A stretch of DNA of 64,000 nucleotides from Phyllostachys edulis (lineage: Eukaryota; Streptophyta; Magnoliopsida; Poales; Poaceae), in assembly GCA_036346405.1 (NCBI GenBank), contig CM070561.1:10586441-10650440 (forward strand), read 5' to 3'. The notes below the pieces were generated by a model. The model saw only the letters and a program-made list of their open reading frames with translations, was not told the origin of the DNA and searched no databases. Below are positions 36,281-48,532 of this stretch, in pieces. The stretch's first letter is position 1; each line of letters opens with the position of its first letter. Position numbers and translations under genes: made by a program.

Positions 36281-36504
36281 CAATTAAACCTACAGACAAG
36301 TGGGTCCAATTGATTAAGGAATTCAAACAGTCATCATACGCTGTTACTCTGCGAAGTAATAGCACGTAATGCTCCATTATCTTTGGTATATTGCTGTTAG
36401 GCGACGTGAAGGAGTTAATACGCCGATGATTACTACTAACGTCTATGAATTACGGATGTAATGAGGCGCCGCTTCACTCGAGAAACCGCCGCTCCTTCAC
36501 GTAC

Positions 36505-36513
36505 TATATAAAG
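36505..36513 (+). promoter_or_regulatory. TATA box of the Tat 5' LTR
   Basis: 'tatataaag' is conserved in the 3' LTR ('tatataaaag' at 47316-47325). Confidence 0.75.
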
Positions 36514-36772
36514 GCGCAATCGAGAAGGAAGGCGGATCGAATCGGGCCATCAGAAGACAGTTTAGCACTATCATCGTAATAGTCTTAGCTTTTTCTTCGA
36601 TTGTTCGAATACACTCAATACCATACACACACGGGAGTAGGGTTATTATTCTCTCCGGAGAAGGCCTGAACCTGTATAAAAATCCCCGTATCAATCTCTC
36701 TGCGTGATTCCATTCTAGGAGACCCCCCGAATCAAACAATCTTTACGTAAGTTCGGTTCTAAAACACCGATA

Positions 36773-36795
36773 GTTGGCGCCGACCGTGGGGATCT
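36773..36795 (+). promoter_or_regulatory. Primer-binding site of the Tat element
   Basis: 'gttggcgccgaccgtgggga' directly follows the LTR. TGGCGCCG is the start used by Tat/Athila elements with a tRNA-Asp-type primer. Confidence 0.75.
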
Positions 36796-36828
36796 TCCAA
36801 AGAATGGAACGAGAAGAACTGGTTCGAC

Positions 36829-38866
36829 TTGGCAGATTACGCAGACGTCGACATGGATGCCGGTTTCGATTACGAGCCGAGTGATGACTCATCCGATGGT
36901 ATCGCTGCGCCTCCGGTGATCTTCCCACGATCCAGAGAGGTCTTGTTATTGGAGGAGTTGAGGAGGATCCTTATCCCCACAACAAGCGTCCAGAGAGGGA
37001 TCTACCCTCTCAAATGACAAGGGTCAATCTAACCAGGACCACACCCAGGTGGACTCACAACACGACGAGAGTTTTTCCTCGGTGTCCGAGTCCCCTAAGG
37101 CGGTCCGACTTGGTGAGGCAAGCTCTCGAAGTCACAATTGCAGGACTTCACCAAAGATCTGGTGATCCTCTCTCCGGATAACGCCAGAGAGAGCGGATCA
37201 AGCATGCTTTTCCTACAAATTCGACCATCTCTCTGCAGATCACATCTGCCGACGGAGACGGTTATAATCCGGACTTCCCCTACCTGGAGGGGATTCCTCA
37301 AAGTCGCCAGATGGTGTCTCTCGACGACTCCTCAAGCGGGGAGGCCTCGAGCGCAAGTGAGAATCATCAACGGGAGGTCTTTGTCCTTCCCTCGGATCAA
37401 GGTCACTCTCCTAGAGACCGAGATGGAGACCCTTCCCGAAGATCACGCACTGCGCCCCCTCGTGACATTGGCAAGGACACCACCGCTGGCGGACACGACC
37501 AACACCTTCATGAACGCGAAGGAAATCCTCGACATTCTCGCACTCCATTGAGGCAGTCTCAAGAGTCCGACATGGAAGCTCTTGAGGCTATCCGACGGAA
37601 GAAAATTGAAGCCCAGAAGAATTTGCCTGGGCGCATCCAATATCAATCAGAGGAAGCTCGAGAACTCCAGTACATCAATGACTTGCTCGAGAATCCAACT
37701 CAAGAGCTAGCCCGAAGCGCAAGCCTACGACCTCTTCGTTGAAGAGATCGCACAAAGGCTTCGAACACGATGGCAAGGCTTGGAAGCACCTCGCCGACAT
37801 CATTCAGAAGTCATAGCAATACGACTTCTTCGGCTACCAATCGATCGAACAAATCACCACGGAGGAATCGACGCAACAGTAAGTCGTAACGATCTCCTAC
37901 TCGAAGAAATGTCTTTCGAACGATCGATGATCAAGAAACCCCTGAGAGGTGATCGCCACCATTCCGACATGGGAATCTGCGGCAGATGAACTACGATGAG
38001 TATTCCCTCGTGAGAATCGAGATCTATCATAGGTCTGGTCAACCTATTACTGGGTATCGTCGAGTACGACCACCTGATGATATCAACCCTTCTTTCCTGC
38101 AAAGGAGACGTCAAGAAGTCATTATCGATGTCGGGCATTCTTGCTCGATCTCCGAGTGCTCATTGCCACCTCGTTTTCGAAAGTGAACATGGAGAAGTTT
38201 GATGGTTCCCAAAATCCCATCGAATTCCTTCAAATCTACTAGCAATTTGTCCGAAAGCAAAGCAGCAGGAGGAGAGCATGTAATGGCAAATTACCTTCCA
38301 ACTGTGCTCGAAGGATCTGCTCGATCGTGGTTACTGAACCAACCACTCGAGTCGATTTACTCTTGGCAACACCTCTGCGACCTTCTACTGGCAAATTTCC
38401 AAGGCACTTACAATCGCCCCGAGAAGGAGGACGACTTGCACCGGATGAGATAGAACGACAACGAGACCTTGCGCCAATTCATCAAGCGCTTGATCCAGTT
38501 CAGAACTTAATTCCGAAGTTTCGATTCATCTTATATCAGGGCTTTCAAGCAAGGAGTCCGCAGAGAAGGATAACGAAGACATTGCTTTGAACCTTCCTAC
38601 TTACGTATTTGAACTCTTTGAGATGGCTGATCGATATGCAACTGCCTCTGAGGCGGTCGAGTGGAACAACACAATAGATCGAGAAGATAATACCTCTCGA
38701 GAGCCAGGTGACATTAGTAAGAAGAAAGATAAGAAAGCAAAAAAGTCCAAGAACAAGGCGAAGGGTCAAAAACTCCAAGCCAGCGGTTCCAAGGAGGTTT
38801 TGGCTGTGAATGATAAAGAGCCACGCACCTCCAAGCCGCACTCTGACTGAGGCAAAGGTAAGCGTC
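36829..38866 (+). pseudogene. gag: Tat gag, 5' part, frameshifted
   Basis: Acidic N-terminal fragments are followed by 'EALEAIRRKKIEAQKNLPGR' near 37580. The capsid core is 'VNMEKFDGSQNPIEFLQIY' near 38184-38240, then 'VMANYLPTVLEGSARSWLLN' and 'WQHLCDLLLANFQGTYNRP'. A basic tail follows (Lys/Asn-rich, 38720-38790). Several stops break it (38241, 38451, 38508). The 3.5-kb nested element then interrupts the frame. This Gag would form the particle shell if intact. Confidence 0.82.
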
Positions 38867-40789
38867 TGTAAGATCGAGGTGGCCGACTAGAGGGGGGGTG
38901 AATAGGCGTTTTAAAAACTTCTTTGGCTCTAAAACCGATTTCTAATGCGGAAGCTAATACAAATACGGTTTTGCACAATTAAAGCCTAAATCAACTAGGT
39001 TCCCCTAAGTGCACCAACAATACAAGTCTATTGATAAATATATCAATTAAGCATATGACTTGTAAGCTAATCAATTCTAGCAATGATGAATAGCACAACG
39101 AACAATTGCAATCATACACAATGAATAAGCAATTTAATACAAGGTATATAAATAGCACAATGTAAAGCAAGCATTCATACACAATGAATGTAAATGCAAT
39201 AGTAAGGCACAAGGATGCAAACCACAATGGACACGGTTATGTTTTCTCGTGGTGAATCGGAGACTTGCTTGGTCTCCCTAATCCACGTTGAGGAAACCCA
39301 AACTAATTGGGCCGGCTCCACGAATTAAGCCTTCCTCCGAGGATCAAACACCTCGCTCCACTTGGGTTGCTCTTTCCTCCACTCCGAGATGGCGAGCACC
39401 ACGCCACTCACAAACTTAGGGTCTTCTCACAATCTTCTTTGAGAAGCTCACGTGCCAAGACGACGCCCACGCCGCTCTAGGTGTCGGCAAACACCAAGAG
39501 TAACAAGACTCTAACTCTCACTTGAACCAATCAAGTGTCGAGCTCTATGGATACGAATCCACAACCTAAGGCAACACATGCACTTAGGGTTTGCTCTCTA
39601 ACCTCACTAAGTGTAACACATGCACAAAAGAGTATGAGAGGCTTGCACTAGCTCAATAGAACTCAAAGGGGCACCAGCTACTCTCCTCACACGGCCAAGG
39701 TGGGTATTTATAGCCCACACACAAAAACTAGCCGTTGGGACAAAGTCTGTTGAAAAAGTTAGGAAATCGAACGCCGCCGTTATGGGGCGGTCGTCGCATT
39801 TCCTCCAACGGCTATAAAACTAGCCGTTGGTCACCAAATCGAACGATCGCCAACCAAGGTCCGGTCAGATCAAGACTAATCCAGACAACCGCACAAACAC
39901 TGCGGTCGCATCGCTCCACAAAGGAGCGCCAAATGCGGCTAAGTCCCACGAACACTGTTCGGAATTTTACAACCGCCACAGAGAAAACGGAACGACCGAT
40001 GTGCGGTCGCATCAGACCAAGAAAGCGGTCGAACAAGATCGCGTCGCATCACCAACACACGCGTCGGTACTACCGCTCCAAGGGTTTCTCAAAACCGAAA
40101 GTCATGCTCAAATGCATCTTCTCTCGAAAAACCGAACCGCTAACAAATAATCGGAACGACAGGCCTACGGTCGTGCCGCAAGACACGCCGGTATTACCGT
40201 TCCTCAACCGAGCAACACATGCTCAACAGTGCGGTAGTTCCACAGATAAGAGCCAGATGACCGATCCGGCCGTATCACAAGATAACACGTCGGATCATCC
40301 GATTTTCCGAGAAAACACAGATTGCATTCGCTTCAACTCAAATTGCAAAACACATTTGCTAATTTGATGCATAATGCATACAGGGCTTAAGTGAGATTCT
40401 CAACAAGTTGCAAAACACATTTGCACACTCTTAGAATCACACCACAAGGAATAAGGTACATGGACTTACACCATTTGCAAAACGCATTCGCAAACTTAAG
40501 TCACATGCTACAAGGATTAACCATGAGCCACAACTATTTGTAAAACACATTCACAAATATTGGCAACATGTTAAGGTGAGCTAGAGCAAACATAATGAGC
40601 TATCAACACATGACAAACTCAAGCTACTAGTCAAAGACCCCTCTTAATAGTACGGCAAACCTATACTAGCAATCCGGTCATCCAACCAAACACCAAGACC
40701 GGTAAAAGACTAGGAACAAATCCTTAGCCCTAGCTAGTCATACCTTTGCCTTGCGCAAACACTTGAAGCTTGATGACGCACATCCTTGC

Positions 40790-41040
40790 TTTAAGTCCGG
40801 GTCATTGACTTGATATGCATCAACTCATGATGCATCCTTCACTTGACCTTCATCAACACATGATGAAGCTTCACTTCGGGATCTTGACATGATGCTCATC
40901 AACACATAATGACATCTTCCATCCCGAGTCTTGACATGCATCACCACATGATGCACTCTTCACTTGACATCCATCAACTCATGATGGGTCTTCACTTGAC
41001 TTGATGACTATCAACACATGATATCATCCCAAGTTGTCAA
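40790..41040. repeat. Tandem repeat of TTGACNTGCATCAACACATGATG type
   Basis: About six diverged units of 35-45 bases centre on 'catcaacacatgatg' and 'cttcacttgac' inside the nested element. Confidence 0.75.
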
Positions 41041-41194
41041 CCATATGGAACATAACCTATTCATCCAACTCATGGAAAATGTTAGTTCCACAATATGATT
41101 ATCATTAATTACCACAACATACCATTAACTCATAATGGCGGGACAAGATACCACAATCTTTCCCTCATTGGTAATTGATGATAACCACTTCAAT

Positions 41195-41850
41195 AGCAAA
41201 TAATTGAATAGAGTTTAGTATGAGTATATAAGCACTACATAAGTTATATATACTCAACATGAGTGTATACGAACTACACAAGTCGTATTAACTCAAGAAT
41301 ACATGAGCATATATGAACTACATAAGTCTCATATACTCATATGAATATATTAACTACACAAGTTAAACATATTCAAAGATATGTGAGTACACATGAACTA
41401 CACAAGTTATGTACTACTCACATATAAGTATATATAGACTACACAAGTCTTATACACTCTTATGAATAGATTAACTACATAAGTTAAACATATTCAAGAA
41501 TATGTGAGCACACATAAACTACACAAGTTATGTTATACTCACATATAAGTGTATATAGACTACACAAGTCATATATACACACTTGAATATACTAACTACA
41601 TAAGTTATATATATTCAAGAATATGAGCATATATAAACTACACAAGTTATATATACTCACATGAATATATTAACTACACAAGTTAAATATATTCAAGAAT
41701 ATGAGTATATATGAACTACACAAGTTATATATATATACTCATATGAATATATTAACTACACAAGTTAAATACATTCAAGAATATATGAACTACACAAGTC
41801 TCATATACTCATATGAATAAATTAACTATGCAAGTTAAATATATTCAAAG
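41195..41850. repeat. Minisatellite of ACTACACAAGTTATATA units
   Basis: 'actacacaagt(t/c)' recurs about every 35-45 bases, some 16 or more times. It alternates with 'catatgaatatatta' and 'aatatattcaagaatatgag', giving a higher-order unit near 80 bases. Confidence 0.85.
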
Positions 41851-42361
41851 GACATGTTTCAAAGTAAAGATCCCAATTATATATGGGCAAGGAAATATGG
41901 ATCAATACTAATGAAACCACAAAACATATATTGAGCTCCCCCTAAATGTGTGCATACACAAATGTGTAATGGAAACATATGCACATATTCAAGTTAGACT
42001 TTTGGTGGAGTTCAACATATATTTTGGATCCGAGGAATGCAACAAGATATATGAATACAAAGTAGGATGCATACCTCTTTTGATCTTTATATCCAAACGA
42101 GACTAAACATGATATAACAAATAGAAATGTTAGTCTCACAAATAGATTCATCATTATGAATGCATACCGTTTGGATTTTCCTTTTGTTTATCCAATGAAT
42201 TGGATTTGTCATTAATCACATGCATGCCTTCATGATTATTACCTTTATATCCAAATAAGACTACACAATATGTATATCAATGAAAGTGTTAGTCTCACAA
42301 TTAGATTTGTCATTAATCACCAAAACCCCATTAACACATAATGGTAGGTCTAGATTCTTCA

Positions 42362-42960
42362 GCGTCCCGATCGGAAAAATGATAAGCCTAGGTGGTGTCC
42401 TTTCCATAAAAAGGAAGGACATGACTTTCAAGAATCGCCGTCTTCCAACGAAAGCTTGAAGACTACTACAACAACAAGGACCACTTCCCACTCTCGGCGG
42501 GTAGGGCAAACGAGTGGTCATAAGTCATCGATGACGAGGAGGAGATGCTGCCCAGGATCCGCAACACACCGTCGAGCACATCTACGGGGATCATCGGATA
42601 TGAATCAAAGCGACAACTTAAAGTCGCCGAACGTGAGGTAAACTCCATAGATCCTCCTCTCGTCAATAAATTATCAAGTGGTCGGAAGTCACCATCTCTT
42701 TCGAGAAGGGTGATCGCCCGACTCCTTCGACTTCGACAGTCGATATCCAATCGTGGTCGAACCCACCATCAACAATTGTCGGGTCAATCGAGTTTTGGTT
42801 GATGGTGGCACTCGTTAAACATTTTGTTTACGAGTGCCCCGATGACATGCAAGTACTCAAGACCAAGGTAAGACCCAGACGATACTCTTTCCATGGAATC
42901 GCATCGATCTTCGCTAAACCAATTGGCCAAGTTTTCTTCCTTTAACATTTGGTTCACCAA
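42362..42960 (+). pseudogene. Tat gag 3' end and protease remnant
   Basis: The frame resumes with the zinc-binding 'RWCPFHKKEGHDFQE' near 42389-42434, then is frameshifted. Protease-like fragments follow to 42870 ('FVYECPDDMQVLKTK'). The active-site motif is not clear. Confidence 0.6.
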
Positions 42961-43439
42961 GTAATTTCGTGACGAGAAAATCTCCTTTGATGTGGTCGAT
43001 TTCGACACAAGATATAACGCCATACTCGGATGACCAACTTTGGCAAAATTCTAATGGCTACTCATTATAGATATCAATGTATTAAGATGCCAGTCCCAAA
43101 GGAGTAATCACAATCCATTGTGACAAGAAGATGGCGATACTGCGCGATCGTCGATCCTCGAGATGGTTGGACAAATACCAACTCGAGAAGAAAGTCACTT
43201 CGACTAGCAAGTCGAAGCCTCAAAATCGCACCAAAGCCGAACGACAAAGTCAAAGAGGTTCCTCTAGACGCAGGGAGCCCTCGAAGATCGCTCGCATCGG
43301 GATACTTCCGACCCCAAATAGGAAGACGCCTCATCGCCTTCCTCCGAGCTAACGCAGATGTCTTGGCGTGGCAAGCATCCGACATGCCCGAGTCCCAGGA
43401 GGTGATCGAGCACAGGCTAGCTACTACCGACAAAGTACC

Positions 43440-44190
43440 GTAAAACAAAAATTACGGAGATTTGCCTCGATCGACGAGATGCTATTAAATCGAATTGATA
43501 AGCTACTTAAAGCAGACTTTATAGAGAGGTCAACCACCTAGAGTGGTTGGCTAATCCTGTAATGGTTAGAAAGTCAAACGGCAAATGGCGTATGTGCATA
43601 GACTTTACTGATCTTAATAAAGCTTGTCCAAAAGACGATTTTCCTTTACCTCAGATCGATCGGTTGGTTGATTCTCTGCAGTTGTGAAATGTTAAGTTTT
43701 TAGATGCATATTCGGATACCACCAGATCAATATGTGTCTAGACGATGAAGAAAAGACTGCATTTATTACATCATTTGGTATATTTTGCTATGTCAAAATG
43801 CCATTTGGTCTAAAAAATGCCGGCGCTTTTTTTCAACGCTTGATGCAAGCAACTTTTTCATCTCAATTAGGCCGAAATCTAGAGGCCTATGTTGATGATC
43901 TAGTTTTTTAAAAGCATCAAAAGACTTAATCATATTACTGACCTGCAAGAAACATTCGACAATCTCAGAAAACATCGCTTAAAACTCAATCCTAAGAAGT
44001 GTGTGTTCGGAATCTCTTCAGGAAAATTGCTTGGATTCCTAGTATCTATACGAGGAATCGAAGCAAATCCCGAAAAGATCAAGGACATTCTCCAAATGCG
44101 CCCTCCAACCACAAGGAAAGAAGTTCAGAAACTCACTGGGTGCATGGCGGCTTTAAGTCGTTTCATCGCACGACTGGGGGAAAAATGACT
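43440..44190 (+). pseudogene. Tat reverse transcriptase remnant
   Basis: 'NPVMVRKSNGKWRMCIDFTD' and 'NKACPKDDFPLPQIDRLVDS' near 43555-43680 are RT fingers. 'AYVDDLVF' near 43885-43910 keeps the catalytic YVDD but runs into a stop. 'KKCVFGISSGKLLGFLVS' and 'MRPPTTRKEVQKLTGCMAAL' follow to 44188. At least five stops and several frameshifts are present, so it is inactive. Confidence 0.82.
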
Positions 44191-45010
44191 ACCTTTCTTT
44201 AAACTTCTAAGGAAACACGAAGGTTTTGAGTGGTCGAAAGAGGCAAACACTGCCTTTGAGGATGTCAAGAGGTACCTTACGAGTGCTCCTATTCTGGTCT
44301 CTCCGAAGCCAGAAGAAACGCTCTTAATTTACCTAGCTGCCACGCCACAGGCAGTAAGCGCAGTACTGGTCGTAGAACGTGAAAACATACAACGACTAGT
44401 TTACTACGTGAGTGAAGTTTTACACGGGTCTAAGGAGCGTTACCCTCAGGTCCAAAAGCTTCTATATGCCCTCCTCATGTCTTCGAGGAAACTGCGGCAT
44501 TATTTTCAGGCGCACAAACTAGCTGTGCCATCTGAGTTTCCCTTAGGAGCGATCCTCCACAATAGGGAAACAGCGGGACGCATGGCAAAATGGTCAGTCG
44601 AACTTGGAGAGTTCGACATCCATTTCGTGTCCCGAACGACCGTTAAATCCCAGATCTTGGCAGACTTTGTCGCCGAATGGACAAATCCTGAACTTGTTCA
44701 GGATCCCCAGTACGATTCCCACGATTAGTGGACGATGTACTTTGACGGGTTGCTTACTTTAAGTGGCTCGGGGGCTGGGGTGGTCCTGGTATCTCCTACC
44801 AGAGAGACCTTAAAGTATACCATACAATTAAACTTTTAGGCCACTAACAACGTGGCAGAATACGAAGGTTTGCTAGCTGGCATACGAGCAGCGAAAGCGC
44901 TCTCGATTCGCCGACTACTCGTGAGAGGAGACTCTCAACTAGTCGTGAATCAAGTCGAGAAAAGAGTACCGGTTTCTAACCCGACAATGTCTCGGTACTT
45001 ATCGGAAGTC
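44191..45010 (+). pseudogene. Tat RNase H plus second (archaeal-type) RNase H remnant
   Basis: The first RNase H shows 'LLIYLAATPQAVSAVLVVER' and 'SSRKLRHYFQAHKL' up to about 44540. After a connecting 'AGRMAKWSVELGEFDIHFVS' region and a TAG at 44726, a second RNase H begins 'WTMYFDGLLTLSGSGAGVVL'. It continues 'ATNNVAEYEGLLAGIRAAKA' and 'LVRGDSQLVVNQVE'. Two RNase H domains in series define the Tat lineage. Confidence 0.8.
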
Positions 45011-45219
45011 GTAAGCTAGAAAAGCATTTTTAAGTTTCGAGGCACAATTCATCCTCGAAAGGATAATTTCCTTGCGCACCCGACTTGCTCGAATAGCTTC
45101 TTCCCGATCCAAGTACCAAAAGGAGTCTTCTTGGAACAACTCGAAGCCATCTCGGTCGACGAACCGAGACACCTCCTATTGAGACACCTCTCTAGAATAC
45201 GAGGATACATGGATGGCAC

Positions 45220-46424
45220 CCATCTATGAATATCTTCGAAGGGTTACAGATTCAAGACGATCTCGAGGCGGATCGCTTATCCCAAAAAACCAAAATGTAT
45301 ACTTTGGTTGAAGGAGTCCTCTATAAACGAGGTACTCAAGGGGTGCTCATGCGATGCATTCGCAGAGCGAAGGATTAACACTCCTTCACGACATACATGG
45401 TGGCATCTGTGGAAATCATGCTTCCTCTGAGCGCTGGTCTGTAAGGCCTTTCGACAAGGTTTTCTTGCCAATGACCCTTTACGATGCTAAAGAGTTGGTT
45501 AAAAAGTGTGTCAAATGCGGTTTCATAGCAGCATGATACACCAACCATTTCGGGCATTACAAACAATACCTCTATCTTGGCCTTTTATGACACTGGGTCT
45601 CGATATCCTAGGACCGCTCCCCAAAGCTCTAGGAGGTTTGAGTTCCTTTTGTGGCTATTGATCGTTCACAAAATGGATTGAAGCCGAACTCACATCGATA
45701 ACAACGAAGCGGTAAAGCGGTTTATGATGAGATGCATAATTACTCGATTTGGAGTACCGAGTCGAATAATTACAGATAATGGTAAGCAATTTTCGGCATA
45801 AAATTTCGTGAATTTTGCGACGAGTTGGGTACCAAGTTGTGTTATGCTACAGAGCCCATTCCCAAAGTAATGGGGCATCGAACGTGCAAACGGCCAAATA
45901 ATGAGAGGAATTAAGACTCGAGTCTTGACCCGACTCATCAAACGCTCAGGGCTTGGGTACAAGAGCTACCCTTCGTATTATGGGGTTAAATCAGACGACT
46001 ACCGCTTAGGCTACTGGTGAAACACCATTCTTTCTAGTCTTGATGAAGCCATGCTTCCTCGGAACTAAAGATACTGGTCAACACAGTCGAAACTTTCACA
46101 GACTCCAACGAAGAACAACTTCGAGCAGATGATATTAATCTACTTGAAGAAAGGAGAAACCAGCCCTAATTCGTTCGGCGGTCTACCAACAAGCCTGCGA
46201 AGATACTACAATCGTAAGGTCCAACCTCGCACCTCATTGTAGGTGACTTGGTCTTCGAGGCTCGCCAATCCAAGTCTAATCGGAACAAACTTTCTCCCAA
46301 GTGGGAAGGTCCTTACGATGGTTGAAGTTACTCGTCCGAGGTCGAGACGATTGGCAATGGAAGACGGCCAGGTTCTCTCGAATTCTTGGAACATCGACCA
46401 GTTACGCAAGTTTTATGCGTAACC
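45220..46424 (+). pseudogene. Tat integrase remnant
   Basis: 'LLHDIHGGICGNHASSERWS' and 'AKELVKKCVKCGF' near 45390-45530 are the HHCC zinc-binding domain. Core fragments 'VPSRIITDNGKQF'-like (45759-45795) follow, and 'QLRKFYA' ends near 46420. The region is heavily frameshifted. Confidence 0.7.
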
Positions 46425-46829
46425 AATCATTCAGACAATAAAGACTCAAGTTTTCTCTATCTCTATTGTCTTACTTTTGAGTAGTGCTTTCATAATCTTT
46501 CGACTATATTCCAAACACCCAGTTTCCTTTACACTGGTCGAAAGGCAGGTAACATCACCTAGTCGAAGCCTCTCCTCTCTGCATGTGGCCCTACCCACTA
46601 AAAGGAGCTTCCTAGTATTGACTCGTTACTCACTTTTGCCGCCAACACAAAGAGCTCGGGTTCTATTTAGTCGAAATATTTTTGAAAGCCTACTCCTTAA
46701 ACCTTAGATTATTTCTTCAGTTCTTTTGAAAAATATTCTAAGCAGAGTGCACTTTTTTAGATTTATTCAGCTGCCTTTGGTGTATTCGATTCGTCTCAAC
46801 TAAGTCAGAGGAAGAAACACATCTTTATC
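46425..46829 (+). other. 3' untranslated region of the Tat element
   Basis: This is non-coding sequence between the pol remnant and the polypurine tract. Confidence 0.5.
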
Positions 46830-46841
46830 TGGGGGGCTAGA
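46830..46841 (+). promoter_or_regulatory. Polypurine tract of the Tat element
   Basis: 'tggggggctaga' lies immediately before the 3' LTR. Confidence 0.75.
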
Positions 46842-47587
46842 TGACGAGGATATAATAATCCTCACTTTATCTTTTATCTATATTTCTTATTAAAGGTAAA
46901 TATGGCGTCATATGGTCCCTGAGTATACCCCTTAATGTTATAAGGGAAGAGCCTACTGGGTGGTCGTAAGTTCTTCTACGACCACCCCCATAGTCGTAAG
47001 TTATGCTACGACTACCCCATAGTCGTAAGTCTTGCTACGACTACCTCATGGTCGTAAGTTCTTCTACGACTAGGTCATTCGACCACCTTATGATCAATTA
47101 AACCTCTGAGACAAGTGGGCCCAATTGATTAAGGAATTCAAACGATCATCATATTGTTACTCTGCGAAGTAATAGCACGTGATGCTCCATTATCTCGGTA
47201 TATTGTCTTTGTTAGGCGGCGTGAAGGAGTTATCTGTTGGTGATTACTACTAACGTCGCTGAATTACGGATGTAATGAGGCGCCGCTTCACTGGAGAAAC
47301 CGCTCCTTCACGTACTATATAAAAGCGCAATCGAGAAGGAAGGGCGGATCGAATCGGGCCATCAGAAGACAGTTTAGCACTATCATCTGTAATAGTCTTA
47401 GCTTTTTCTCCTGATTGTTCAGAATACACTCAATACCATACACACACAGGAGTAGGGTTATTATTCTCTCCGGAGAAGGTCTGAACCTGTATAAAAATCC
47501 CCGTGTCAATCTCTTTGCGTGATTCCATTGTAGGAGACCCCCCGAATCAAACAATCTTTACATAAGTTCGGTTCTAAAACACCGACA
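46842..47587 (+). repeat. 3' LTR of the Tat element (746 bp)
   Basis: It is close to the 5' copy throughout, including the GTCGTA hairpin array (46962-47095) and TATA box (47316-47325). It ends CACCGACA. Confidence 0.92.
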
Positions 47588-47592
47588 AGTTG

Positions 47593-47925
47593 TTTTAGGT
47601 TTTGGCTTAGCTACAAGTTGTTGTCTTCAACCAATAAATAAAAGGCCTATATTATAGAACAAAAAAAAGATGATAATTGGAAGCATGTAATAGAATATCA
47701 TCCTCATTTCTCATATCCCTCACCAAGCAACCAACCAAGTAGCCAAGAACTCTAGAACTGCTCAAAATTGTGGTCAAAATCAGCAGCCTCCACAAATTTT
47801 CTTCACCCAAAATGTTCAACCTTTGGGACAATTCACAACCAACCAACCATCTTAAAGTATCATCTTAAAAATCAAAGCTTTTTCCGCAGAGAAGCTTCAC
47901 CAATCTTTATGGAATGGTGCAAGAA
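47593..47925. other. Continuation of pre-insertion sequence
   Basis: This AT-rich sequence resumes from 36019 after the Tat insertion. No gene was found. Confidence 0.4.
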
Positions 47926-47939
47926 GAAATGGTGCTGGC

Positions 47940-48345
47940 GTGGTGCGAGGTGGAGGAGGGTGCTAGGGGAGGAGGCCGGCGCCGGGGGAGGAGGGCCGCT
48001 GGTGGAGGGAGGAGCGCGGGGAGGAGGACGCTAGGGGAGGAGGCCGCTAGGAGAGGGGGCCGGCGCCGAGGAGGAGGAGCGTAGGAGGAGGGAGGAGCAC
48101 GGGGAGGAGGACGCTGGGGGAGGAGGCCGTTGGGGGAGGACGCCTGGCTGGGGAGGAGGGCGTGGGGGAGGAGGGCCGCAGGAGGAGGGAGGAGCGCGGG
48201 GGAGGAGGGTGACGGCGGCTCGAGAGGAGGAGGGGAGGGCGGTGGCAGATCGGGAGGTGAAGGGAGGGGGCGGCGGCAGCTCGGGAGGTGGAGAGAGGAG
48301 GCGTGGGAGGAGGAGGGAGACAGGAGGGAGGCGCGGGCGAGGGCT
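47940..48345. repeat. GGAGGAGG-rich tract
   Basis: Degenerate tandem 'ggaggaggcc/gggg' words. Long open frames on both strands here (up to 236 codons) are products of this low complexity. Confidence 0.8.
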
Positions 48346-48532
48346 AGGGTTCTGGGGGAGGAGGGAACCGGGATTTATATTGGATGGCAAAAGCGGGGTA
48401 ATAACTCGTGAACTCAAGGGGCAAAGTTGGAAGGGAGGTGGCGGGAAGCCGTGGGAAGCACCTCGCGGCCGGCTTCCGGCTTCCACACGTTGAATGAGGA
48501 AGTGGTTTTGGGGAAAGCGGCTGTGAAAAGCC

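Larger units (their letters stand above)
36025..36772 (+). repeat. 5' LTR of the Tat element (748 bp)
   Basis: It contains the GTCGTA/TACGAC array, TATA box 'tatataaag' at 36505-36513, and a final CA mutated to TA. Confidence 0.92.
38867..42361 (+). mobile_element. Nested 3.5-kb TG...CA element, probably a giant solo LTR
   Basis: It begins TGTAAGATCGAGGTGGCC and ends TCTAGATTCTTCA. The target duplication GCGTC is exact (38862-38866, 42362-42366). No reliable coding frame exists inside; a 210-codon frame at 39735 has no domain signature. No primer-binding site or polypurine tract separates two repeats, so a solo LTR is the simplest reading. A large non-coding retrotransposon derivative is the alternative. 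Confidence 0.7.
36025..47587 (+). mobile_element. Tat-lineage Ty3/gypsy retrotransposon with a nested element, decayed
   Basis: LTRs at 36025-36772 and 46842-47587 start TGACGAGGATATAATAATCC and end CACCGACA (5' copy CACCGATA). The target duplication AGTTG is exact (36020-36024, 47588-47592). The primer-binding site resembles the tRNA-Asp type used by Tat/Athila elements. Pol shows a second RNase H-like domain, a Tat hallmark. Gag and pol are riddled with stops and frameshifts. A 3.5-kb TG...CA element sits in gag. Confidence 0.93.

Noticed and set aside
39735..40367. 210-codon plus-strand open frame inside the 3.5-kb element
   Set aside because: No recognisable domain, odd composition (Arg/Thr/Asn), and an overlapping 107-codon frame; probably chance.
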